DNA from: Crossaster papposus
Taxonomy: Eukaryota; Echinodermata; Asteroidea; Velatida; Solasteridae
Assembly (NCBI GenBank): GCA_037893245.1
Contig: JBAIAA010000538.1
Location: 620,001 to 684,000, forward strand
DNA length: 64,000 nucleotides
Reading direction: 5' to 3'
The translations under genes and the position numbers were made by a program. This document shows, piece by piece, positions 1 to 10,568 of the stretch. The notes beneath the pieces were generated by a model. It was not told the origin of the DNA. It did no database searches and was given only the letters and a program-made list of their open reading frames with translations. Every line of letters begins with the position of its first letter. The first letter of the stretch is position 1.

Positions 1-191
1 CCCCGGGTCAAATTGCTAATTTTGCCATTCCTGGAGGCCCCCCTCTATCTCCTAACACCCAGCCCCTTCCCGGGGCATGCTTTCCTTCATGCCCTTATTT
101 GTGGGCGGGGATTGTGTGCACAAACCTCTGGCGAATTTGAAACGCGTGTGTTAACGTAAAAATTTTCAGAAAATCGAAATAAAATACTAAC

Positions 192-282
192 AAAGCATGC
201 CCCGGGTCAAATTGCTAATTTTGCCATTCCTGGAGGCCCCCCTCTATCTCCTAACACCCAGCCCCTTCCCGGGGCATGCTTT
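192..282. repeat. 15-bp perfect inverted repeat, 61-bp spacer (one per unit)
   Basis: AAAGCATGCCCCGGG at 192-206 is the exact reverse complement of CCCGGGGCATGCTTT at 268-282. Because the unit is tandem, the second arm can also pair with the first arm of the next unit (391-405) across a 108-bp spacer. Each arm therefore has two equivalent partners. The arms contain SphI-type GCATGC and SmaI-type CCCGGG. Variants accumulate mainly in the second arm (CCAGGGGC, CCCGTGGC, CCCGGGAC, CCCGGAGC). The first arm is steadier, with GAATGCCCC and CATGTCCCGGG as its main changes. The arms could be a protein-binding dyad, a cruciform site, or the remnant termini of a small inverted-repeat element. None of these is demonstrated. 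Confidence 0.85.
237..270 (-). other. Minus-strand G-tract cluster (possible G-quadruplex / i-motif)
   Basis: The plus strand has four C tracts in 34 bases: C6 (237-242), C3 (257-259), C4 (262-265) and C3 (268-270). The minus strand therefore reads GGGAAGGGGCTGGG, then a 14-base gap, then G6. Three tracts are tightly spaced. The fourth needs a loop longer than the usual 7-nt limit, so this is a non-canonical candidate. It recurs about 320 times, all on one strand. Confidence 0.4.
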
Positions 283-293
283 CCTTCATGCCC
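272..293. repeat. Short hairpin GGGCATG-8 nt-CATGCCC
   Basis: GGGCATG (272-278) and CATGCCC (287-293) are perfect complements around the 8-nt loop CTTTCCTT. The left strand of this stem lies inside the second arm of the longer inverted repeat, so the two folds are mutually exclusive. It is present in nearly every unit and is lost where the second arm is mutated. No function is known to me. Confidence 0.7.
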
Positions 294-300
294 TTATTTG

Positions 301-310
301 TGGGCGGGGA
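301..310 (+). promoter_or_regulatory. GC-box-like TGGGCGGGGA in each unit
   Basis: TGGGCGGGGA matches the general Sp1/KLF GC-box pattern (G/T)GGGCGG(G/A)(G/A) in 9 of the 10 consensus positions. It is well conserved across the array. Rare changes include GGGTGGGG (about 16822, 20210, 42906, 44896), GGGAGGGG (about 17021, 35740) and GGGCGTGG (57424, 61601). No TATA box or initiator sits at a sensible distance, so this is a possible binding site and not a promoter call. Confidence 0.2.
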
Positions 311-348
311 TTGTGTGCACAAACCTATGGCGAATTTGAAACGCGTGT

Positions 349-373
349 GTTAACGTTAACATTTTCAGAAAAT
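349..373. repeat. Adjacent palindromes GTTAACGTTAAC and ATTTTC-A-GAAAAT
   Basis: 349-360 is a perfect 12-bp palindrome and 361-373 is a 6-bp stem with a one-base centre, directly next to it. Both are perfect only in units of the AACATTTTC type. The other unit types (AAAATTTTC, ACAATTTTC, AAAATGTTC, AAAATTGTC) break one or both. This may be chance symmetry in AT-rich DNA, or a dyad recognised by a protein. Confidence 0.55.
357..366. other. Hypervariable site that defines unit types
   Basis: This is one of the most polymorphic stretches of the unit. After GTTAACGTT the main states are AACATTTTC, AAAATTTTC, ACAATTTTC, AAAATGTTC and AAAATTGTC, with rare GCAATTTTC (about 5929 and 7321), AAAGTTTTC (about 7124 and 9114) and one-base deletions. 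The states are not random along the array. AAAATTGTC is confined to about 17.6-48.8 kb. AAAATGTTC lies mostly before 16 kb and after 51 kb. The site serves as a tag for following copied blocks. Confidence 0.8.
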
Positions 374-1788
374 CGAAATAAAATACTAACAAAGCATGCC
401 CCGGGTCAAATTGCTAATTTTGCCATTCCTGGAGGCCCCCCTCTATCTCCTAACACCCAGCGCCTTCCCGGGGCATGCTTTCCTTCATGCCCTTATTTGT
501 GGGCGGGGATTGTGTGCACAAACCTATGGCGCATTTGAAACGCGTGTGTTAACGTTAACATTTTCAGAAAATCGAAATAAAATACTAACAAAGCATGCCC
601 CGGGTCAAATTGCTAATTTTGCCATTCCTGGAGGCCCCCCTCTATCTCCTAACACCCAGCGCCTTCCCGGGGCATGCTTTCCTTCATGCCCTTATTTGTG
701 GGCGGGGATTGTGTGCACAAACCTATGGCGCATTTGAAACGCGTGTGTTAACGTTAACATTTTCAGAAAATCGAAATAAAATACTAACAAAGCATGCCCC
801 GGGTCAAATTGCTAATTTTGCCATTCCTGGAGGCCCCCCTCTATCTCCTAACACCCAGCCCCTTCCCGGGGCATGCTTTCCTTCATTCCCTTATTTGTGG
901 GCGGGGATTGTGTGCACACACCTATGGCGAATTTGAAACGCGTGTGTTAACGTTAAAATGTTCAGAAAATCGAAAAAAAATACTAACAAAGCATGCCCCG
1001 GGTCAAATTGCTAATTTTGCCATTCCTGGAGGCCCCCCTCTATCTCCTAACACCCAGCCCCTTCCCGGGGCATGCTTTCCTTCAGGCCCTTATTTGTGGG
1101 CGGGGATTGTGTGCACAAACATATGGCGAATTTGAAACGCGTGTGTTAACGTTAAAATTTTCAGAAAATCGAAATAAAATACTAACAAAGCATGCCCCGG
1201 GTCAAATTGCTAATTTTGCCATTCCTGGAGGCCCCCCTCTATCTCCTAACACCCAGCCCCTTCCCGGGGCATGTTTTCCTTCATGCCCTTATTTGTGGGC
1301 GGGGATTGTGTGCACAAACCTATGGCGAATTTGAAACGCGTGTGTTAACGTTAACATTTTCAGAAAATCGAAATAAAATACTAACAAAGCATGCCCCGGG
1401 TCAAATTGCTAATTTTGCCATTCCTGGAGGCCCCCCTCTATCTCCTAACACCAAGCCCCTTCCCGGGGCATGCTTTCCTTCATGCCCTTATTTGTGGGCG
1501 GGGATTGTGTGCACAAACCTATGGCGAATTTGAAACGCGTGTGTTAACGTTAAAATTTTCAGAAAATCGAAATAAAATACTAACAAAGCATGCCCCGGGT
1601 CAAATTGCTAATTTTGCCATTCCTGGAGTCCCCCCTCTATCTCCTAACACCCAGCCCCTTCCCGGGGCATGCTTTCCTTCATGCCCTTATTTGTGGGCGG
1701 GGATTGTGTGCACAAACCTATGGCGAATTTGAAACGCGTGTGTTAACGTTAACATTTTCAGAAAATCGAAATAAAATACTAACAAAGC

Positions 1789-3380
1789 ATGTCCCGGGTC
1801 AAATTGCTAATTGTGCCATTCCTGGAGGCCCCCCTCTATCTCCTAACACCCAGCGCCTTCCCGGGGCATGCTTTCCTTCATGCCCTTATTTGTGGGCGGG
1901 GATTGTGTGCACAAACCTATGGCGAATTTGAAACGCGTGTGTTAACGTTACAATTTTCAGAAAATCGAAATAAAATACTAACAAAGCATGCCCCGGGTCA
2001 AATTGCTAATTTTGCCATTCCTGGAGGCCCCCCTCTATCTCCTAACACCCAGCCCCTTCCCGGGGCATGCTTTCCTTCATGCCCTTATTTGTGGGCGGGG
2101 ATTGTGTGCACAAACCTATGGCGAATTTGAAACGCGTGTGTTAACGTTAAAATTTTCAGAAAATCGAAATAAAATACTAACAAAGCATGCCCCGGGTCAA
2201 ATTGCTAATTTTGCCATTCCTGGAGGCCCCCCTCTATCTCCTAACACCCAGCCCCTTCCCGGGGCATGCTTTCCTTCATGCCCTTATTTGTGGGCGGGGA
2301 TTGTGTGCACAAACCTCTGGCGAATTTGAAACGCGTGTGTTAACGTTAAAATTTTCAGAAAATCGAAATAAAATACTAACAAAGCATGCCCCGGGTCAAA
2401 TTGCTAATTTTGCCATTCCTGGAGGCCCCCCTCTATCTCCTAACACCCAGCCCCTTCCCGGGGCATGCTTTCCTTCATGCCCTTATTTGTGGGCGGGGAT
2501 TGTGTGCACAAACCTATGGCGAATTTGAAACGCGTGTGTTAACGTTAACATTTTCAGAAAATCGAAATAAAATACTAACAAAGCATGCCCCGGGTCAAAT
2601 TGCTAATTTTGCCATTCCTGGAGGCCCCCCTCTATCTCCTAACACCCAGCGCCTTCCCGGGGCATGCTTTCCTTCATGCCCTTATTTGTGGGCGGGGATT
2701 GTGTGCACAAACCTATGGCGAATTTGAAACGCGTGTGTTAACGTTACAATTTTCAGAAAATCGAAATAAAATACTAACAAAGCATGCCCCGGGTCAAATT
2801 GCTAATTTTGCCATTCCTGGAGGCCCCCCTCTATCTCCTAACACCCAGCCCCTTCCCGGGGCATGCTTTCCTTCATGCCCTTATTTGTGGGCGGGGATTG
2901 TGTGCACAAACCTATGGCGAATTTGAAACGCGTTTGTTAACGTTAAAATTTTCAGAAAATCGAAATAAAATACTAACAAAGCATGCCCCGGGTCAAATTG
3001 CTAATTTTGCCATTCCTGGAGGCCCCCCTCTATCTCCTAACACCCAGCCCCTTCCCGGGGCATGCTTTCCTTCATGCCCTTATTTGTGGGCGGGGATTGT
3101 GTGCACAAACCTCTGGCGAATTTGAAACGCGTGTGTTAACGTTAAAATTTTCAGAAAATCGAAATAAAATACTAACAAAGCATGCCCCGGGTCAAATTGC
3201 TAATTTTGCCATTCCTGGAGGCCCCCCTCTATCTCCTAACACCCATCCCCTTCCCGGGGCATGCTTTCCTTCATGCCCTTATTTGTGGGCGGGGATTGTG
3301 TGCACAAACCTATGGCGAATTTGAAACGCGTGTGTTAACGTTAACATTTTCAGAAAATCGAAATAAAATACTAACAAAGC
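1789..3380. repeat. 4-unit (796-bp) tandem duplication
   Basis: Units 1789-2584 and 2585-3380 follow the same order of types: CAGCGCC with ACAATTTTC, then two AAAATTTTC units, with CCTCTGGCG at the second junction, then AACATTTTC. The CCTCTGG marker recurs at 2314 and 3110, exactly 796 bp apart, and also at 125, 11 units earlier. The copies differ at several bases, so the event is not very recent. Confidence 0.65.
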
Positions 3381-4972
3381 ATGCCCCGGGTCAAATTGCT
3401 AATTTTGCCATTCCTGGAGGCCCCCCTCTATCTCCTAACACCCAGCCCCTTCCCGGGGCATGCTTTCCTTCATGCCCTTATTTGTGGGCGGGGATTGTGT
3501 GCATAAACCTATGGCGAATTTGAAACGCGTGTGTTAACGTTAACATTTTCAGAAAATCGAAATAAAATACTAACAAAGCATGCCCCGGGTCAAATTGCTA
3601 ATTGTGCCATTCCTGGAGGCCCCCCTCTATCTCCTAACACCCAGCCCCTTCCCGGGGCATGCTTTCCTTCATGCCCTTATTTGTGGGCAGGGATTGTGTG
3701 CACAAACCTATGGCGCATTTGAAACGCGTGTGTTAACGTTAACATTTTCAGAAAATCGAAATAAAATACTAACAAAGCATGCCCCGGGTCAAATTGCTAA
3801 TTTTGCCATTCCTAGAGGCCCCCCTCTATCTCCTAACACCCAGCGCCTTCCCGGGGCATGCTTTCCTTCATGCCCTTATTTGTGGGCGGGGATTGTGTGC
3901 ACAAACCTATGGCGAATTTGAAACGCGTGTGTTAACGTTACAATTTTCAGAAAATCGAAATAAAATACTAACAAAGCATGCCCCGGGTCAAATTGCTAAT
4001 TTTGCCATTCCTGGAGGCCCCCCTCTATCTCCTAACACCCAGCCCCTTCCCGGGGCATGCTTTCCTTCATGCCCTTATTTGTGGGCGGGGATTGTGTGCA
4101 CAAACCTATGGCGAATTTGAAACGCGTGTGTTAACGTTAAAATTTTCAGAAAATCGAAATAAAATACTAACAAAGCATGCCACGGGTCAAATTGCTAATT
4201 TTGCCATTCCTGGAGGCCCCCCTCTATCTCCTAACACCCAGCCCCTTCCCGGGGCATGCTTTCCTTCATGCCCTTATTTGTGGGCGGGGATTGTGTGCAC
4301 AAACCTATGGCGAATTTGAAACGCGTGTGTTAACGTTAACATTTTCAGAAAATCGAAATAAAATACTAACAAAGCATGCCCCGGGTCAAATTGCTAATTT
4401 TGCCATTCCTGGATGCCCCCCTCTATCTCCTAACATCCAGCCCCTTCCCGGGGCATGCTTTCCTTCATGCCCTTATTTGTGGGCGGGGATTGTGTGCACA
4501 AACCTATGGCGAATTTGAAACGCGTGTGTTAACGTTAACATTTTCAGAAAATCGAAATAAAATACTAACAAAGCATGCCCCGGGTCAAATTGCTAATTTT
4601 GCCATTCCTGGAGGCCCCCCTCTATCTCCTAACACCCAGCCCCTTCCCGGAGCATGCTTTCCTTCATGCCCTTATTTGTGGACGGGGATTGTGTGCACAA
4701 ACCTATGGCGAATTTGAAACGCGTGTGTTAACGTTAACATTTTCAGAAAATCGAAATAAAATACTAACAAAGCATGCCCCGGGTCAAATTGCTAATTTTG
4801 CCATTCCTGGAGGCCCCCCTCTATCTCCTAACACCCAGCCCCTTCCCGGGGCATGCTTTCCTTCATGCCCTTATTTGTGGGCGGGGATTGTGTGCACAAA
4901 CCTATGGCGAATTTGAAACGCGTGTGTTAACGTTAACATTTTCAGAAAATCGAAATAAAATACTAACAAAGC

Positions 4973-6365
4973 ATGCCCCGGGTCAAATTGCTAATTTTGC
5001 CATTCCTGGAGGCCCCTCTCTATCTCCTAACACCCAGCCCCTTCCCGGGGCATGCTTTCCTTCATGCCCTTATTTGTGGGCGGGGATTGTGTGCACAAAC
5101 CTATGGCGAATTTGAAACGCGTGTGTTAACGTTACAATTTTCAGAAAATCGAAATAAAATACTAACAAAGCATGCCCCGGGTCAAATTGCTAATTTTGCC
5201 ATTCCTGGAGGCCCCCCTCTATCTCCTAACACCCAGCCCCTTCCCGGGGCATGCTTTCCTTCATGCCCTTATTTGTGGGCGGGGATTGTGTGCACAAACC
5301 TATGGCGAATTTGAAACGCGTGTGTTAACGTTAAAATTTTCAGAAAATCGAAATAAAATACTAACAAAGCATGCCCCGGGTCAAATTGCTAATTTTGCCA
5401 TTCCTGGAGGCCCCCCTCTATCTCCTAACACCCATTCCCTTCCCGGGGCATGCTTTCCTTCATGCCCTTATTTGTGGGCGGGGATTGTGTGCACAAACCT
5501 ATGGCGAATTTGAAACGCGTGTGTTAAGGTTAACATTTTCAGAAAATCGAAATAAAATACTAACAAAGCTTGCCCCGGTTCAAATTGCTAATTTTGCCAT
5601 TCCTGGAGGCCCCCCTCTATCTCCTAACACCCAGCCCCTTCCCGGGGCATGCTTTCCTTCATGCCCTTATTTGTGGGCGGGGATTGTGTGCACAAACCTA
5701 TGGCGAATTTGAAACGCGTGTGTTAACGTTAACATTTTCAGAAAATCGAAATAAAATACTAACAAAGCATGCCCCGGGTCAAATTGCTAATTTTGCCATT
5801 CCTGGAGGCCCCCCTCTATCTCCTAACACCCAGCCCCTTCCCGGGGCATGCTTTCCTTCATGCCCTTATTTGTGGGCGGGGATTGTGTGCACAAACCTAT
5901 GGCGAATTTGAAACGCGTGTGTTAACGTTGCAATTTTCAGAAAATCGAAATAAAATACTAACAAAGCATGCCCCGGGTCAAATTGCTAATTTTGCCATTC
6001 CTGGAGGCCCCCCTCTATCTCCTAACACCCAGCCCCTTCCCGGGGCATGCTTTCCTTCATGCCCTTATTTGTGGGCGGGGATTGTGTGCACAAACCTATG
6101 GCGAATTTGAAACGCGTGTGTTAACGTTAAAATTTTCAGAAAATCGAAATAAAATACTAACAAAGCATGCCCCGGGTCAAATTGCTAATTTTGCCATTCC
6201 TGGAGGCCCCCCTCTATCTCCTAACACCCATTCCCTTCCCGGGGCATGCTTTCCTTCATGCCCTTATTTGTGGGCGGGGATTGTGTGCACAAACCTATGG
6301 CGAATTTGAAACGCGTGTGTTAACGTTAACATTTTCAGAAAATCGAAATAAAATACTAACAAAGC
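4973..6365. repeat. 4-unit (796-bp) echo with CCCATTCCC marker
   Basis: The rare CCCATTCCCTTCC occurs at 5431 and 6227, 796 bp apart, in matching unit order (4973-5569 against 5769-6365). The first unit carries ACAATTTTC in one copy and GCAATTTTC in the other. Unit 5570 has its own changes (GCTTGCCCCGGTTC), so the copy is imperfect. Confidence 0.6.
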
Positions 6366-6564
6366 ATGCCCCGGGTCAAATTGCTAATTTTGCCATTCCT
6401 GGAGGCCCCCCTCTATCTCCTAACACCCAGCCCCTTCCCGGGGCATGCTTTCCTTCATGCCCTTATTTGTGGGCGGGGATTGTGTGCACAAACCTATGGC
6501 GAATTTGAAACGCGTGTGTTAACGTTACAATTTTCAGAAAATCTAAATAAAATACTAACAAAGC

Positions 6565-9151
6565 ATGCCCCGGGACAAATTGCTAATTTTGCCATTCCTG
6601 GAGGCCCCCCTCTATCTCGTAACACCCAGCCCCTTCCCGGTGCATGCTTTCCTTCGTGCCCTTATTTGTGGGCGGGGATTGTGTGCACAAACATATGGCG
6701 AATTTGAAACGCGTGTGTTAACGTTAAAATTTTCAGAAAATCCAAATAAAATACTAACAAAGCATGCCCCGGGTCAAATTGCTAATTTTGCCATTCCTGG
6801 AGGCCCCCCTCTATCTCCTAACACCCAGCCCCTTCCCGGGGCATGCTTTCCTTCATGCCCTTATTTGTGGGCGGGGATTGTGTGCACAAACCTATGGCGA
6901 ATTTGAAACGCGTGTGTTAACGTTAAAATTTTCAGAAAATCGAAATAAAATACTAACAAAGCATGCCCCGGGTCAAATTGCTAATTTTGCCATTCCTGGA
7001 GGCCCCCCTCTATCTCCTAACACCCAGCCCCTTACCGGGGCATGCTTTCCTTCATGCCCTTATTTGTGGGCGGGGATTGTGTGCACAAACCTATGGCGAA
7101 TTTGAAACGCGTGTGTTAACGTTAAAGTTTTCAGAAAATCGAAATAAAATACTAACAAAGCATGCCCCGGGTCAAATTGCTAATTTTGCCATTCCTGGAG
7201 GCCCCCCTCTATCTCCTAACACCCAGCCCCTTCCCGGGGCATGCTTTCCTTCATGCCCTTATTTGTGGGCGGGGATTATGTGCACACACCTATGGCGAAT
7301 TTGAAACGCGTGTGTTAACGTTGCAATTTTCAGAAAATCGAAATAAAATACTAACAAAGCATGCCCCGGGTCAAATTGCTAATTTTGCCATTCCTGGAGG
7401 CCCCCCTCTATCTCCTAACACCCAGCCCCTTCCCGGGGCATGCTTTCCTTCATGCCCTTATTTGTGGGCGGGGATTGTGTGCACAAACCTATGGCGAATT
7501 TGAAACGCGTGTGTTAACGTTAACATTTTCAGAAAATCGAAATAAAATACTAACAAAGCATGCCCCGGGTCAAATTGCTAATTTTGCCATTCCTGGAGGC
7601 CCCCCTCTATCTCCTAACACCCAGCCCCTTCCCGGGGCATGCTTTCCTTCATGCCCTTATTTGTGGGCGGGGATTGTGTGCACAAACCTATGGCGAATTT
7701 GAAACGCGTGTGTTAACGTAAAAATTTTCAGAAAATCGAAATAAAATACTAACAAAGCATGCCCCGGGTCAAATTGCTAATGTTGCCATTCCTGGAGGCC
7801 CCCCTCTATCTCCTAACACCCAGCCCCTTCTCGGGGCATGCTTTCCTTCATGCCCTTATTTGTGGGCGGGGATTGTGTGCACAAACCTATGGCGAATTTG
7901 AAACGCGTGTGTTAACGTTAACATTTTCAGAGAATCGAAATAAAATACTAACAAAGCATGCCCCGGGTCAAATTGCTAATGTTGCCATTCCTGGAGGCCC
8001 CCCTCTATCTCCTAACACCCAGCCCCTTCCCGGGGCATGCTTTCCTTCATGCCCTTATTTGTGGGCGGGGATTGTGTGCACAAACCTATGGCGAATTTGA
8101 AACGCGTGTGTTAACGTTAAAATGTTCAGAAAATCGAAATAAAATACTAACAAAGCATGCCCCGGGTCAAATTGCTAATGTTGCCATTCCTGGAGGCCCC
8201 CCTCTATCTCCTAACACCCAGCCCCTTCCCGGGGCATGCTTTCCTTCATGCCCTTATTTGTGGGCGGGGATTGTGTGCACAAACCTATGGCGAATTTGAA
8301 ACGCGTGTGTTAACGTTAACATTTTCAGAAAATCGAAATAAAATACTAACAAAGCATGCCCCGGGTCAAATTGCTAATTTTGCCATTCCTGGAGGCCCCC
8401 CTCTATCTCCTAACACCCAGCCCCTTCCCGGGGCATGCTTTCCTTCATGCCCTTATTTGTGGGCGGGGATTGTGTGCACAAACCTATGGCGAATTTGAAA
8501 CGCGTGTGTTAACGTTAAAATTTTCAGAAAATCGAAATAAAATACTAACAAAGCATGCCCCGGGACAAATTGCTAATTTTGCCATTCCTGGAGGCCCCCC
8601 TCTATCTCGTAACACCCAGCCCCTTCCCGGGGCATGCTTTCCTTCATGCCCTTATTTGTGGGCGGGGATTGTGTGCACAAACATATGGCGAATTTGAAAC
8701 GCGTGTGTTAACGTTAAAATTTTCAGAAAATCCAAATAAAATACTAACAAAGCATGCCCCGGGTCAAATTGCTAATTTTGCCATTCCTGGAGGCCCCCCT
8801 CTATCTCCTAACACCCAGCCCCTTCCCGGGGCATGCTTTCCTTCATGCCCTTATTTGTGGGCGGGGATTGTGTGCACAAACATATGGCGAATTTGAAACG
8901 CGTGTGTTAACGTTAAAATTTTCAGAAAATCCAAATAAAATACTAACAAAGCATGCCCCGGGTCAAATTGCTAATTTTGCCATTCCTGGAGGCCCCCCTC
9001 TATCTCCTAACACCCAGCCCCTTCCCGGGGCATGCTTTCCTTCATGCCCTTATTTGTGGGCGGGGATTGTGTGCACAAACCTATGGCGAATTTGAAACGC
9101 GTGTGTTAACGTTAAAGTTTTCAGAAAATCGAAATAAAATACTAACAAAGC
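6565..9151. repeat. 10-unit echo (1990-bp spacing)
   Basis: Units 6565-7161 and 8555-9151 share CGGGACAAATTG, CTCGTAAC (6617, 8607), AAATCCAAATAA (about 6739, 8729) and TTAAAGTTTT (7121, 9111), all exactly 1990 bp apart. Private changes in each copy (for example CCGGTGCATG near 6638) show later divergence. Confidence 0.7.
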
Positions 9152-10568
9152 ATGCCCCGGGTCAAATTGCTAATTTTGCCATTCCTGGAGGCCCCCCTCT
9201 ATCTCCTAACACCCAGCCCCTTCCCGGGGCATGCTTTCCTTCATGCCCTTATTTGTGGGCGGGGATTGTGTGCACAAACCTATGGCGAATTTGAAACGCG
9301 TGTGTTAACGTTAACATTTTCAGAAAATCGAAATAAAATACTAACAAAGCATGCCCCGGGTCAAATTGCTAATTTTGCCATTCCTGGAGGCCCCCCTCTA
9401 TCTCCTAACACCCAGCCCCTTCCCGGGGCATGCTTTCCTTCATGCCCTTATTTGTGGGCGGGGATTGTGTGCACAAACCTATGGCGAATTTGAAACGCGT
9501 GTGTTAACGTTAACATTTTCAGAAAATCGAAATAAAATACTAACAAAGCATGCCCCGGGTCAAATTGCTAATTTTGCCATTCCTGGAGGCCCCCCTCTAT
9601 CTCCTAACACCCAGCCCCTTCTCGGGGCATGCTTTCCTTCATGCCCTTATTTGTGGGCGGGGATTGTGTGCACAAACCTATGGCGAATTTGAAACGCGTG
9701 TGTTAACGTTAACATTTTCAGAAAATCGAAATAAAATACTAACAAAGCATGCCCCGGGTCAAATTGCTAATTTTGCCATTCCTGGAGGCCCCCCTCTATC
9801 TCCTAACACCCAGCCCCTTCCCGGGGCATGCTTTCCTTCATGCCCTTATTTGTGGGCGGGGATTGTGTGCACAAACCTACGGCGAATTTGAAACGCGTGT
9901 GTTAACGTTAAAATGTTCAGAAAATCGAAATAAAATACTAACAAAGCATGCCCCGCGTCAAATTGCTAATTTTGCCATTCCTGGAGGCCCCCCTCTATCT
10001 CCTAACACCCAGCCCCTTCCCGGGGCATGCTTTCCTTCATGCCCTTATTTGTGGGCGGGGATTGTGTGCACAAACCTATGGCGAATTTGAAACGCGTGTG
10101 TTAACGTTAAAATGTTCAGAAAATCGAAATAAAATACTAACAAAGCATGCCCCGGGTCAAATTGCTAATTTTGCCATTCCTGGAGGCCCCCCTCTATCTC
10201 CTAACACCCAGCCCCTTCCCGGGGCATGCTTTCCTTCATGCCCTTATTTGTGGGCGGGGATTGTGTGCACAAACCTATGGCGAATTTGAAACGCGTGTGT
10301 TAACGTTAAAATTTTCAGAAAATCGAAATAAAATACTAACAAAGCATGCCCCGGGTCAAATTGCTAATTTTGCCATTCCTGGAGGCCCCCCTCTATCTCC
10401 TAACACCCAGCCCCTTCCCGGGGCATGCTTTCCTTCATGCCCTTATTTGTGGGCGGGGATTGTGTGCACAAACCTATGGCGAATTTGAAACGCGTGTGTT
10501 AACGTTAACATTTTCAGAAAATCGAAATAAAATACTAACAAAGCATGTCCCGGGTCAAATTGCTAATT

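Larger units (their letters stand above)
197..395 (+). repeat. Reference unit of the satellite, with internal map
   Basis: This is the first complete unit and is used for numbering (u1 = 197). It has 54 C and 40 G. In order: the right half of a 15-bp inverted-repeat arm (u1-10), the near-dyad AAATT-GCT-AATTT (u13-25), a C6 tract (u41-46), the second 15-bp arm (u72-86), a 7-bp hairpin (u76-97), GC-box-like TGGGCGGGGA (u105-114), GTGCAC (u119-124), ACGCGT (u145-150), the palindrome GTTAACGTTAAC (u153-164), ATTTTC-A-GAAAAT (u165-177), AATAAA (u181-186) and TACTAAC (u188-194). The common form carries eight CpG sites. The unit length is close to a typical nucleosome repeat, which is a correlation only. 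Confidence 0.95.

Noticed and set aside
192-282. Calling the 91-bp inverted-repeat segment a MITE
   Set aside because: The termini are suggestive, but no target-site duplication flanks either possible element and no single copy outside the array is visible. It is kept as a hypothesis in the findings only.
318-346. CENP-B box (TTCG....A..CGGG pattern) in GGCGAATTTGAAACGCGTG
   Set aside because: Only the 3' half resembles the box (GAAACG followed by CG instead of GGG). The TTCG half is absent, so the essential bases are not met.
377-382. AATAAA polyadenylation signal in each unit
   Set aside because: It is an A-rich hexamer in an A-rich tail with no associated gene or downstream GT-rich element. 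It is noted in the unit map only.
361-390. Splice-like signals: TTTTCAG and the yeast-type branch sequence TACTAAC
   Set aside because: TACTAAC lies downstream of TTTTCAG in the same unit, there is no matching donor or exon, and TACTAAC is freely replaced by TAGTAAC in the core. This is chance resemblance.
400-416. RNA polymerase III B-box-like GGGTCAAATTG (GGTTCAAATTG in a few units such as 5577 and 28474), suggesting a tRNA-derived repeat
   Set aside because: It mismatches the B-box consensus at key bases in most units. The only A-box-like stretch (TGGCGAATTTG) is a poor match at the wrong spacing, no cloverleaf forms, and there is no T-run terminator nearby.
197-538. 113-codon plus-strand reading frame starting at the ATG of each unit (MPRVKLLILPFLEAPLYLL...), repeated about every 199 bp
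   Set aside because: It spans 1.7 units and reads the same DNA in two frames. Neighbouring copies overlap by 143 bp in different frames, single-base indels break them freely, and variants hit all codon positions. It is an arithmetic by-product of the satellite.
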